Part shown: piece after piece, positions 32,323 to 43,621 of the stretch
Numbering within the stretch: the stretch's first letter is position 1
Layout of the letters: every line of letters starts with the position of its first letter
Origin: Melampsora larici-populina 98AG31
Taxonomy: Eukaryota > Basidiomycota > Pucciniomycetes > Pucciniales > Melampsoraceae
Length of the DNA stretch: 64,000 nt
NCBI RefSeq assembly: GCF_000204055.1
Contig: NW_006768779.1
Span: 287,186-351,185 of the forward strand
Direction of reading: 5' to 3'
Notes under the pieces: model-generated
What the model was told of the DNA's origin: nothing
Databases searched by the model: none
The model's input: only the letters and a program-made list of their open reading frames with translations
Program-made: the position numbers and the translations under genes

Positions 32323-35300
32323 CTAAAAATGACTCTTCCTAACTTTTTTTACAATCAACTTCTTGCCATACTCTAGTACCTTCCCTACTTCACCAAAGTC
32401 GCCAGTTAAGGGAATACCTTCAAGTGTCCAAATTTGACTGCTGACTAACATTTCAATCATGCGAGGAACCAATCCTCCTCGCTCTGCTGTGCAGACTCGT
32501 CCAGCCACCGAAAAGCATCTTTCGGGAGCAGCAGATGCAGCCGGCGTTGCTAGATAATCCCGAGCCAAGATGGATAAAACCGGGTATTTACACCCATGAG
32601 TCTTTAGAATTTTGTGTATTAGTAAGGGATACAATGAATGACTAAATAAAAAGGAAGGGGTACTCACTCTCCACCAGTCTAGTGCATGTTCTGGGTTGTT
32701 TGCATCAGGAGATAACATCGGATCAACACCTTGAATATATCGTTCAAGCTCGTTGATATTGCCGGATGTTGCAACCTCATCATACAGGTTCAAGAAGTCC
32801 CCTCCAAATCCTTTGTCAGGCTCAGGCGATTTGCTTGAGACTGTGGTGACTGGTTGATTACGAAGGTCGGTCGCCTCGCTTTCAAGTGTAAAAACACTTT
32901 CTAAAAGTTCCATTGCTCGATCATGACTGGCCGAGTCTTCCCCAAATGCGCGGGCAAAGAAACGGACTCGTAGACTTGGGTGGAAAATGCTGGCTAGAAC
33001 AAGTGTGTCGCAATCGAGGGCTTCATTGAGATATAAGGTGATTTTACTTATCATTATATCAACCATTGGGAACAATGGATCATTCTCGTGCATTTTCTTG
33101 AGTCGCTCTTCCATTGACGCCTTGAGTTGTACATATTTAACTAACACCATACACCCTGTGGGCTTATCACCCTCCATTTCTCGGGTTAGAATTTTGTATG
33201 GCTGTAGAGTGTAATTCAAGTAATCAGAAAACATAATGGATCCAATTCAAAGTGGTAGTTGAACTACGTACAGTGAGAATATCAAGCATGTCACGCATTG
33301 CTTGCCAATCTCCAACTGAGAATACAAGCTCTTCAAAATAGCCGTACTTCTTACCATCTTTCCGTGGACGTCGTTTTTTTGAATGCACCTCAGCTAGATC
33401 GTCTTTCATGACTCGATCGATTAGCTGAAAGGGGAAATGAAATAAATTGGATGGGAGTTCAATAGATTTTCACAAATAAAGGCGGGGAATCAATAAGAAT
33501 GATGTTGAGTCAAATGATAAAGAACCTGGCTTACGTCTCGCGCCTCCCACATTCGCTCCCAGCGTTCAGCCTGGATGCCCCATCGAATTCCGTGTCCTGA
33601 GAGGAGTGCCTTGAGCGCAGGTAATTCATCTGTTTTGCGTTGAGCGTTGACCCTTTCTCGCCGACGATTGAAATCAGCACGGTGAGCACTAGACCGTGTA
33701 AGTTTCTTGTTAACTGTGTCCATCTTGATTGGAACAATTTCAATCAAGAAGTCAGTATGTGAAAACCGCAGTGAATGAGATCTAGGGATTGAAATCGATT
33801 TACTTACATCTTTGGTCAAAGATTTCATATATGTATCGCCCAGAAGGTAAGCGGTCTTGCGATTTCGATAAGTTTGAGGCTCATCGTCTTGTTCACAATC
33901 TTCCTCTTCCTGGTCATCATTTGAGCTCGAATGATCTGTATCATTTGAGTGATTGCTTTCTATGTCGTCGTCAAAATCTTCACTATCAGCATTGTTCTCA
34001 TCTGCATCTAAGTCCTGGACCCCGGGTGTGCTACTGAGGCCGTCCAAGCCATCTTCTTCTTCTTCAATTACCGCTAGGACTTCCACCGGTGGAAAACGAC
34101 CCAAGGTGCTGTGTCGAATACGTCTTGGTTTCATTCCAAGTGCGTCCAGGCCTGCCTTCACAATTAATCCCATTTTATGGCAGAAGCATCGAACTGACAT
34201 TGTTTTCGGTTTCCACATAAGCTGATGATCTTGAACAAAACTCTGTTCCTCGAGCTGTCGATGGATTTCGCGGCCCATGGTAAAATTATTGCTTCCTGAA
34301 TCGGATACACTGGCGAGCATGTAAAGGTTGGGTTAGGGTTAGTAAATGAAACCAAAGAAAATACGCTTTGATAATGAAGAAAACTGCGACATGCTCTCAA
34401 AAACACATCCGGGTGTTTTTGAGAGCATACGGAACCAAGCTCAGAGATCCGGCTGAGAGCTTAGGTTCCTGAAGCAGGAATGAGTGAAAGAAAAAAAAAT
34501 AGAATAAAATAAAATGGGGACTTATCTTTTTATATAGTCCATTCTTTTTCAAGATGGCTACCATCGGCTCAGCAAGTAAATGCCCTTGATGATGCCATGC
34601 GACAAGTTTCAAACTTAAATGCCGAACAACATACTTCCAATCTTTCTTGATGTAAGAGATTGACGCCCCGATGAAGGCGTGAAGGTTTCCCTTCACTGTC
34701 CAAACATCTTGGATAAGACAAAATTTGCTGTCCAGATTCTGGAACAAATGAATTTGAAAAATATCAAATCAAATTGAGATATGTTCATAAGAAGAGAAAG
34801 TTGCATTGAGACAAAGTCGAAATAAAAAAAGGGTTGCTTACTTTGAGCTCTTTTTCAATCACTAATCCACGAAGTGACAGATAGAGGCGTTTGGCCTCTT
34901 CAGCGGACCATTTTCGGCCAAATACACGCGCATCGGGGCGCAGCCAGTACAAAATTGCCCTAAGAATTGGGTCTTCGATTCGTATGAACGGCAATGCATG
35001 TGAGACTTGCCACACCGAGAGGCACTGATTCAAAGTTTTGTTGGAAAAGGTTGGTGGACCGTTGACAAAGGCGGCTAAGGAACTTTGGTTTTTCTCTTGA
35101 AGACGCTGAGTACGTAGATTGGATTCGGTTGGTGGGAGGTTGGCACCGGCAGAGATGGCCATGTTGCGACGTGGGCAGCCGGCACCCGACTTACCAGCTT
35201 GCTTGCTACCATCTCTGTGTACCTTGAGGTTGGATCGAGAGCTACCACTGATCCTGACAACCTTATGGCACCAGAGACAAGGGTAAGACAAACCTGGTTC

Positions 35301-36112
35301 ATCAAGAGGCTAAAAAATCGGTTCAATGTCAGCTATTACAACAATCTTGGTAGAAGGTAATGATTGATGAATAATAACTAGAGAGACTTACATCTTGTTC
35401 TCCATGAAACGCTTGTCCAAAGAACACATAAGGACTGTCGAATTCCTTGACAGGCTGGTTCCTTTTCCTTTTGGTGAGACGAAGGTTCTCTTCGTCGGAG
35501 TCTTGTGCCAGATCGACGTCAGGAGCACCAGAAGCAATCTATAGTGATTGATGACAAAGGTAAGTAATCAATACTATTCTTTGGGAGACATGATCTTGAA
35601 TCTTTGACTTACCGAGAGTGATGCTTGACTGTTCCTGCCCCTGAGAGCAATGGACTGCACTCCAGAACGCTCATCATCGTCACCAGATTCAGAGACAGAG
35701 TTTTGATTATTCGTGGTTCCAGTGGCCTATAAATCGATGTAGATGATTAATGAGTTATGAACAAATGAAGATCTAGGTATAGTAGGAAAGAGAGACTCAC
35801 TGAAGACGATGGACGAGAGACCGTCTTAGATCGGACACGTCCAGTCTGGCGAATTCCCACCTGGTCTCCTGGTAAGGAGGCGGATCGCTCACGGCGTCGG
35901 TGGACATGGCAGTCTCTGACATCCCTGACAGTGAACAAATCCCCCACGCCACCTAGGCCACGACGAGAATCAGATGATGGGATAATCATCCCAGGTGCTG
36001 GTCTTGCTGGGGTGGTTATTCGAGAAGAGCGACGAGGAGGGGCAGTAGACGCATCATCGGTCTCGTATCCAGAAGGAATGAAGGAATCAAGAGTTTGCTG
36101 CTTGTGAGACAT
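32323..36112 (-). CDS. hAT-family transposase with BED finger, apparently intact
   Basis: Reading minus from MSHKQQTLDSF at 36112: a Ser/Arg-rich leader, then short exons (ESGDDDERSG; KRKRNQPVKEF). A BED-type zinc finger (CLWC...H...GC) is at about 35270-35160, and the RNase-H-like core starts at FCLIQDVWTVKGN (about 34715) and SDSGSNN (about 34300). RCFCHKMGLIVKAGLDALG and an acidic insert follow. PYKILTREMEGDKPT (about 33180) leads to the hAT dimerisation domain: LDWWR, an intron, then YPVLSILARDYLATPAAS and PERCFSVAG (about 32590-32500), ending at 32323. About nine exons. Joins around 35800, 35660, 35520, 34842, 33800, 33535, 33250 and 32670 use GT-AG in frame. The donor of the intron at about 34500-34310 is unclear (gataagt). 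No premature stop found, so it may be active. Confidence 0.85.
34391..34482. repeat. Three consecutive hairpins in a transposase intron
   Basis: Hairpin 1: perfect 16-bp arms 34391-34406 and 34413-34428 (atgctctcaaaaacac) with loop atccgg. Hairpin 2: ggaaccaagctcagag...ctgagagcttaggttcc (about 34431-34469), with a one-base bulge and atccgg again in the loop. Hairpin 3: ttcctg-aag-caggaa (about 34465-34479). Together they fill about 90 bp. Confidence 0.85.
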
Positions 36113-36889
36113 TTTCGATTCGATTTTAGAGAATATATTTAAAGAAAGTGTGATATGATTAGGGTAGATGTAAAATTGGAAAAGAAGTCAGATCAGAACT
36201 GATAGATGATACTGGTGTTGCTGTGATTGAGAGTTTGGAGGAAAGACTTGCGTACCTTTATACTCAAAAATAGGTAAGCACCGGCTCCCATCCGACTGAT
36301 CGACCAGCAACTGTCCACGTTTGAAAACACGGCGTATCAGTAAATGAGGTGGCTATCGTTGGTTAGAGAGAAACACTAACCTGTTACCCATACAACTACT
36401 GCACAAATGATGAATGTCCACGTTTTGTGAGATCGCGAGTTTTCAATTGAAGTCGTTTCGATGTGAATAGTCGAAGGTGTGAGGATTTGTGGCTTGAGAT
36501 AGCAGACCTTCTGTAACAGAAGATTTGTAGGAATGATCGGTTAGGACAGAGATAGTGATCGAAATGGTGTAAAGGGTGGTGATTGTTGTAATGGGGGATG
36601 TGTCGGAAGGGTTAGTAAGGAGAGATCGTGATTGAACTTCAAATTGGTGTAGTAAGGGTTGGGTGGGTATTCAGGGAAGCGTGGCGTTAGTGTAACTGAT
36701 AGCCTCGGGGTATCCGAAAGCGGACAGCGCAGCACCCAAAAAACCGGAGCCAGAGTAGTAACTCGAGGCGTAGCTCCCGGGTCTTTGGAGCCCCGGGTAG
36801 TTAAGCGGTAGCCCCGGGCGCCGCGCTAACGCGCGCTGCGCGCTTCTGGCTACGCTGCGAGCCAGACTTGCCCTAAGCCTGACCCCCCA

Positions 36890-38170
36890 AGGCTATTCCC
36901 TATCTGCTAATGTTTTCACTATCAGAGTCTGTCAAGTGTTTTTTGTCACATCCGCAGGTACTCATTTTGTGTTGTCTTTGAATGTATGGTTCTTTTTGAC
37001 TGGAAAGATATTTGGTATCCTAACTTTTTTACACTATTTTTGTCAATATTGCAAGCTTTCAGATATCATATCTCATTCTCCTCATGACACAACATATAAC
37101 ATTGCAAGAATTTTAACTGACAGTCTTTAGAACAGTATACATGATGTATGCAAATTGATTAAAAGAACTACTCTCAAACATACCAATATCAGCAAACATT
37201 CATCAATGGACAAACCAAAAGGGACAAGGAGATGATAGTCAAAGGAAATCTATTGATACAAAATATTTTCACATGAGATCATTTAGTTCTGCTAAAGAAA
37301 ACTGCTGACTACAATATCATGTACTGGAAGACTAAATTCAATGATCATTCTGGGATATTAAAGCAGAAACTTGACCCATTTAACTCAAAACTTCAGAAAA
37401 CTTCAAAAACCTCAAAAACTTCAAGAACTGTGTGATACCAAATCCAAAGTTTAGAATTTTCAGTCAATCTTCAACTACAAGTGTTACAGAGATTTATGGC
37501 TACAAAAAAGTCAAATAAGATTAAGATCCCATACTCATTCCAATCAATAGGATACAAAAGAGAGGGCCAAGAATTTTCAACACACATACAGTGGGTCCTC
37601 AGCCAATTTCAAAGATGAATCAACTGCACTTTGTTTCACAGAATCTTGATTGATGCTAAGAAAATCCACTCAATCATCTTCATCAATTCACCCCTTTAAA
37701 ATCAAACTTCCAACACAATCTCAATAATGATAATAAGTGATTAAAGCTTGGAAAAACAAATTCAATCTAGTTCTCCTTATCATCAATTACAAACTACACA
37801 ATATCTTCAATTGCTTACTTTATCAAATTTATTCTTTCAGTAAGATCCTCATTATCATCCTCATCATCTCTCCTTTCAAGAAAGACTCCTGAACCCCCCT
37901 TGCACCCAATTTCTCCAATGTGGTTTTCTAGTTATTTCTTTGTGATAATCTGAATCAACAGTTTTAGGTAGATAGTCAGCCACTCCAATTGGAACCATAG
38001 AATGAAATCTGAAGATCAAACAGCTTGAATATTTTGTTGATTGGGTTAAGTAAAGTGAAAGATTCAAATGGTTCTGATTGGTTCAGGAAACCTGGAATGA
38101 TTGGGTTTGGTCAATCTTTGTTCATCAGATCACCATTTATTGCTATTGAAATGGTGACTATTAGTATTGT
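36890..38170. other. Intergenic, no gene recognised
   Basis: AT-rich sequence beyond the hAT element; low-complexity open frames only. Confidence 0.45.
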
Positions 38171-38176
38171 GACCTA

Positions 38177-38518
38177 CAGTCAAACCCATGAAATACAAAA
38201 AGTCATCCATAAATGCGGGAATTGGCGGAAATACATAACTTCATGCATTTTCACAGGTCAAGGGTCATGCTTGAATACTTAGCACTCAAGGCTTATGTAT
38301 GCATAATTATATGCATTCTGATCCTGTATTTGGGCTAAAAGCTATGCAATTAGGCTTCCAAGACCTGGTTTTTTGAATTTGAACCTATGCATTACCATTT
38401 TTGACATAATTATGCCATAAACCCAACTTTTAACCCACATCAAATTTGGGGGAGTCCTGGTCCAGCAAAATGGTGGATTATGCAGTTGCACGGGTATGCA
38501 ATTGTGCATGCTTGACTA
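38177..38518. mobile_element. CAGTCAAACC-TIR MITE, copy 2 (342 bp)
   Basis: Left end CAGTCAAACCC at 38177, right end ...GGTATGCAATTGTGCATGCTTGACTA to 38518, flanked by TA on both sides (38175-38176 and 38519-38520). It is the reverse-oriented, shorter relative of 23647-24064: both carry tttttgacataatt-type and gcttccaagacctg-type blocks. TA duplication and CAGT ends fit a Tc1/mariner-type MITE. Confidence 0.82.
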
Positions 38519-39069
38519 TATTCAAATAAAATCTGTAGTTTAGATTTATGTAGCCTTTGGGATCTTAGCAGACTGTAGAGGTGATCACATGATGATTTTA
38601 TATATGAACAGAGATCCCCAATTAAGCAAACAAAATCGATTATTGTATCAACAAGAGATTTATTGTTTTTCAAAGTCAACTCACCAGAAACAATACTTTA
38701 ATTTGTTTGTTCTATTTCAATTTGATGTTTTCAAACATTGAGCAAAATGAAACAAATGAAATTTTGAAATCACCAGTCTAAATATTTGAATCAAAGAAAG
38801 CTAGGTTTGTAAAATTTAACTTAGGTAAATCTCTTCAATACATTCATGCACCTATAAGTCTGAATAATCATACATAAAATGGCAATGTGTCAACTACCCA
38901 GATCACCAAAGAATCAATTTAAACAGCATCAATTTGCCAAGAAGTGGGGTTTGAAACTTGCTTTTTGAAACTTTTTTGGGTTTGAATTGTAATCAAAAGT
39001 ATTTTCATGAGATTCTGATGAGTTCACTTTGATATTGCATATATTCATGGATCTTTTGTCAAGAGGTGA

Positions 39070-39220
39070 ATAAGCATAAATCATACAAAGATATTATAAA
39101 TAATACAAAGATATCATATATAATACAAAGATATCATAGATACTACAATGGTATCATGAATAATACAATGATATCATAAATGATACAATGATGTCACAAA
39201 TAATACAATGATATGATTTG
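39070..39220. repeat. ~22-bp tandem repeat
   Basis: About seven units of aataatacaatgatatcata with drift (acaaagatattata, acaatggtatcatg). Each unit contains the palindrome gatatc or a variant. Confidence 0.85.
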
Positions 39221-39940
39221 AAATAGTTCTGTTGGAAGTATCAGCTTGTTAGAAATGGTTTTTAACAAGTTAATTAGACCTGTGACTCCTCCTATCGTGA
39301 GGGGTGGGGCGCTCAGAGGGTGAAAGTTATGGCAGCGAGCGCGGTGACTGAAATGAGTCCTTGTAGATAAATGATTCTCTTGTTTTGGTCAACCTGAGCG
39401 TAGAAATAACCCAGCAGACCTCCCCTTTGGCTGCTCAAAATTCACAGTTGTTAGGGGAAACAGTGGAGGTTTTGTCAGGTTTTTTGGATCGCTTGTTCGC
39501 CTTCAATATGAATGAATTGTGAACGATGAATGATGATGATTACGGACAAACTAGGAGTATTATTTCGAATTCCAATGTACATAGCTCACACTTCAAGTGA
39601 CAATTTAGATCAGGAGGCAAAGGCAGATGATTTTTTGTGGAAATCAGAGACGTTGAGACTCCTTTCGCATGAGATGAATCCATAAAGTTTGTTGTTATTA
39701 TTTCGGTAATCCATAACAAAGTCACAATATGCAAAAGGATGGGATGTGGAACAATTGTATAGCTATGGAAAGATTGTCAATTGATAAGAGCAGAGGAAAT
39801 TATCGCATCAAAATTCATGAGGATATAATTTGCCAGAAGGCTTAGACAGGGGCGTTTTGTCCCTTGGTACCGGCTTCGTTGTTGCTGTTGATGATCATAG
39901 AGTCAGAATGTGGCTCTTGATATAAATGTGTAGAATAGAC
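39221..39940. other. Intergenic, no gene recognised
   Basis: Sequence between the short tandem repeat and the 3' end of the secreted-protein gene; no convincing coding frame. Confidence 0.4.
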
Positions 39941-40905
39941 TTACAAATCCCAGATAAGATCTCCGAGATAACCTTGCTTGAGCTCTTGAGCAGTAGGCTC
40001 AAGGTCGTAGAATGTCTGTGGGAGCAATGCGATGGTCAGCACGAGCAGAAACAGAAAGAGTTCGTTGCGCTACCTTGTTAGATAGAGCAATCTGGGTGCA
40101 GCCGACGGTCACGTTTTTGGAGTAGAACGAGCAACCTATGAAGAGAAAATATCAGAGCTGATCCTCAAAAGAAGTGATGCAATCGACTTACCGTCAAGGA
40201 CAGGGACATAGAAAGGCTTGTCGGGGCGACCCTTGCGTTGGACATAAAGCTGCTTACCGCAGTTAGAAGTCTTTGCACTGTGGATGACAAATAGGTGAGC
40301 GAAAGACTTTGACCCGGAGAACCATACAAATGCCTACCCGTTCAACCATCCAGCTGTGGCGGTGTCATTTCCGTAGACTTGTTCTGATCCAACCCATAGA
40401 CACGCGCCGGGTTGATTGGTCGAATAGTTTCCGCAAATCTATGCAGACGAAGGGGGCAATTAGGATAAAAGATAGAATACGGGGCTTGTGATTCCCAAAA
40501 GGCTTACACCTGGCCCATCCCGCATGGCGAAGGACTGAAAAAAACGAAAAATCAGCACATTTTCATTGAATAAAGCATCAATGGACTGACAGTGTTGGTG
40601 TCCTCGGAAGTGTAACGACGTTGAAGAGTTTTTTGGTTGTGGTGTTGGAACTGGTGATAGATGGGTTGTGGACATCAGTGAATGACAAATACAACCGCGC
40701 CAGAGATAGAAGCACTTACCCGCTCGACTCCTTGGAAAGGTGGCTTGCCATTGGTAGCGTTGCAGCGAGTTCGGTCGTCGGCAGCAGACCATACACATCC
40801 ATCTTTTTTCATAAAGTAGTTAAAGCATTCGGTGTGGACTGTAGCCTTCACAGCAGGAAAGGCCACAAGGGCAGTCGTAAGGAAAAGGACAGTAACAAAA
40901 CGCAT
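39941..40905 (-). CDS. Small secreted cysteine-rich protein (candidate effector)
   Basis: Seven exons with GT-AG introns join in frame to a 198-residue protein. Residues 1-20 (MRFVTVLFLTTALVAFPAVK) are a typical signal peptide, with cleavage likely near 20-21. The mature part has eight Cys (27, 37, 48, 93, 104, 131, 155, 166), enough for four disulfides, and several Asn-X-Ser/Thr sites. Exon starts: FQHHNQKTLQRRY, SFAMRDGPG, ICGNYSTNQPGACLW, AKTSNCGKQLYVQ, CSFYSKNVTVGC, TFYDLEPTAQELKQG, with TAA at 39943-39941. No transmembrane segment or enzyme motif is seen. Small size, secretion, high Cys and a transposon-rich setting match rust effector candidates; function is not known. Exon structure is well supported because every join keeps frame and Cys-rich sequence. 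Confidence 0.82.
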
Positions 40906-41032
40906 GGCTGATTGTCGTATGATGAAAATATGTTATATGATAAATAAGTAATATCTGTGAGGGGAATATTAACCAGACAGTCTCTGGATGGGAAGAGTGG
41001 ATGATGTTAAGAAAAAGTACGAGCTGGACGGG

Positions 41033-41042
41033 GTTTATATAC
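41033..41042 (-). promoter_or_regulatory. TATA box of the secreted-protein gene
   Basis: On the minus strand GTATATAAAC, about 130 bp upstream of the ATG at 40905. Confidence 0.45.
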
Positions 41043-41049
41043 TTACCTG

Positions 41050-41970
41050 TTGCAAATATATTGGAGCTTAAATAGAAGGCATAGCAGCGATCATGTGTCC
41101 TCTACATAGAAATCACCTCTGCCGGTGGCTTTCTTACATTGAGGCTTCAGCTAGGGCCCTGGCGTATCAATTGAGGAGAAGCTTCCAGCGGCACAGGCAG
41201 GAAGCACCACTTTTCCGGATTGTTGAATGGTACAGTAGAAACACATGTCTTGTGATGAAGTTGGTGAATGTAGAATCGAGCTTCCTAAAACCCACTGTTG
41301 GATTCGTTTTCGAGTGTGGCTGTGTTGAAAGAGATACTTGAGTCAATACAGAGCCCGTAGGCGTCATGAGTCATGACTTCGAGCACGCAGTGGTTCTGAA
41401 CCCCTAATCACGCGGGCCGATTATTTGGGACGCCCATCTGAAAAGGGACTTTTGGCTTCTTCTTCAACGCACAACTCCCGAGCAAGGTATGATCTCGAAA
41501 GCTTTCTGGCAACTGAAACTGAGTCGCGTCGTAAATAAGTGTGAACATGTGATGCCCTGCCCCTACCTTCAGGAGAAACCCTAGCCCTTATGGTCCTCAA
41601 CTCTAAGGCATAAGTGCCGAGATTTTGCTTGAAGGGGCAATTATGAATTCATCTTATTTAGGAATCGGGCCTTTCATCATAAAACTCGACCATCCCATCA
41701 GGCAGGGAGCAAAAGGATCTTGAAAGCAGTCTACCTGTGTTTGAAACTGTTGTATAGCACGGAGTGCATCTTCAACACACTTTTTTTGGTTGACCTCTGA
41801 GAGTTAACTGAGGAGGTCCGGGCGGGGCGGGAGCACAACAAAAAAGTGGTCGGCAGAAACCATCAAATGTGGTATTCTTATTGGCACACCTCTCAAAATA
41901 GGGTGAGTGGCTGTCATAATTACAGTGGTTATGATGAGTGAAGATCACATCTGGGGTACGCAACCCTGAA
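41050..41970. other. Intergenic between two minus-strand genes
   Basis: Open frames (41093-41367, 41772-41963) lack motifs and splice context. It probably contains the 3' region of the hydrolase gene and the upstream region of the secreted-protein gene. Confidence 0.4.
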
Positions 41971-41976
41971 TTGGAC

Positions 41977-43276
41977 TTATTTTGTGGAGGTCATCAGATG
42001 AGTCTTGAACCAACTGATAATCTCATCTGTTGATTCGTTGAATGCCTTCTTTTCTGATGGGTTGTCCTATATATTTTCATTACCGATCCATCAGAGTTTA
42101 TTCCCTTACAATTGAGAGTTACATATGAAAACCAATCAAAAACACATACCAGATCTGCCCGACAACCGAATCCATGTGACGCGCCGGGGTAATAGTTTCG
42201 CTTGTACCCAGGTTTGTACTGTGCGGTTGAATGTATTGACAAGATTGGTGAGTTTGCTAATGTTCGTGCATTTTTTGTGCAGGGTTACGACATACCTTGC
42301 CATCTCCCAAGATTTCGTCAGTCACCCTTTGGAATTCGATCGGGAACTGCCCATCACTGCAACAAGAAGCAGATTAATTGTTAGATGATATTTATGTGAA
42401 AGCTAGAAGCAAAAGGCCAACTCAACGTTTCACAAGAGTTAATCAAGATTGGAGCATGACTGGATTTCAACAGTTTCTCAATGTCTTTGGGATTTTCTAG
42501 AAGACTAGGATGACTGGTAGCTCCGACCTTCAACCCATTCTCTTGAGCAAGGTTGAAGACATATTTACCACCTATGTACGGAACAGAATCAACATATGTC
42601 CACTTTCAAAATCAATACATCAAGATTCAACCTCACCAAAGCAGTATCCAACGGCTGCAAAGTCCGTGAATCCTTTGGCCTTGAGAGCCTCGATGGCTTT
42701 ATCCAGAGGGGGTCTTGTTTGTTCTGGGCCGTGTTTTTTAAACCAATCTGGGACTGAAAAGTTCGTCCCTCCATTCATTCCATCTTCTGGAATAGGATCA
42801 CCGTTCAGATAGTCGATCAAATATGCCGATACGCCAACCTTTTTCGCGAGTTGATCAGTGATCATTTGAACATTCTTGAGCTCCACTCCAAACACGTCAG
42901 GTAGTACCAAAATCGCCTTGTGAGGGTGAGCGTCAGAGGGTGTGAAGCTGTAAACTTTCACGTCGTTAAGCGTCTCGAATTTTCCGAGAGCTTCACCTGT
43001 ACGTTGACATCCAATCGAGTGAGTATTAAACGCGCCGAAGGGTGAGGCTCAAGGACCGGACCGCCTTACCCTGATGAATCACCCCTTCACTCGATGAGTC
43101 CATAAATATAAGTGGGATCGATCACGGATATCACACAAGAAAGAAAGCACGCTCATTAACACAATGGGCATGACGCTGAGATTCAAGATGGTACATGGGA
43201 ACAGATCCTTTTTGTCTATCGAAAGTTTAAAGCAAGACTAAAGCCTACCACTCAAGCACTGGTCGTCGCAAGCCAT
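41977..43276 (-). CDS. Dienelactone hydrolase family protein
   Basis: Alpha/beta-hydrolase that opens dienelactones and related esters; in fungi usually a cytosolic protein of about 250 residues, which fits. Exon 1 (MACDDQCLS, start 43276) is short and followed by an intron of about 270 nt. Exon 2: [18 protein letters not shown]...[15 protein letters not shown]...[13 protein letters not shown], with Cys of GYCFGG as nucleophile. Later exons: [20 protein letters not shown]...[26 protein letters not shown] (Asp candidate), [20 protein letters not shown] (His of GASHGF completes the Cys-Asp-His triad), and [20 protein letters not shown] ending at TAA 41977. No lesion seen. Divergent from the SR140 gene, sharing a 345-bp intergenic region. 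Confidence 0.87.
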
Positions 43277-43621
43277 TCTATTGATGAATGTAGATTTCTC
43301 GTGAGGAAGGTTTGGATGTTTTTGTTTAATGCCAATTAAGAACTTCAGGTGATGGGGTCGATTGCAGTCATCAAGGGGTAAATGATGCTGATGACGTATG
43401 TGATCCCGGCCCGATGAAAGGCCAACCTCAGGCTGAGCCGATCAATTTCGCCATACTCGGCCTCGGGCGCCCCGGCCGAGTCCTTGTGTTGAGTCTTGAC
43501 GGATACTACTCGTACGAGAGCCCATTTTGATTTTCCATTCGACACACTTTCAAAGCAACACTTCCACATTTCATTCTCAGGTCAACCGTCATAGTGCTGA
43601 GTACAACACACACCAACCATA

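Larger units (their letters stand above)
31831..36877 (-). mobile_element. hAT transposon with terminal inverted repeats (about 5.05 kb)
   Basis: A 20-bp perfect inverted repeat, GGCAAGTCTGGCTCGCAGCG, lies at 31836-31855 and complementarily at 36853-36872; with two mismatches it extends to 25 bp (31831-31855 and 36853-36877). Subterminal GC-rich repeats (cgcagcg, agcggct, gcgcgctgcgcgc) are typical of hAT ends. The only gene inside is a hAT transposase. No clear 8-bp target duplication is visible, so the exact ends are uncertain. Confidence 0.75.
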
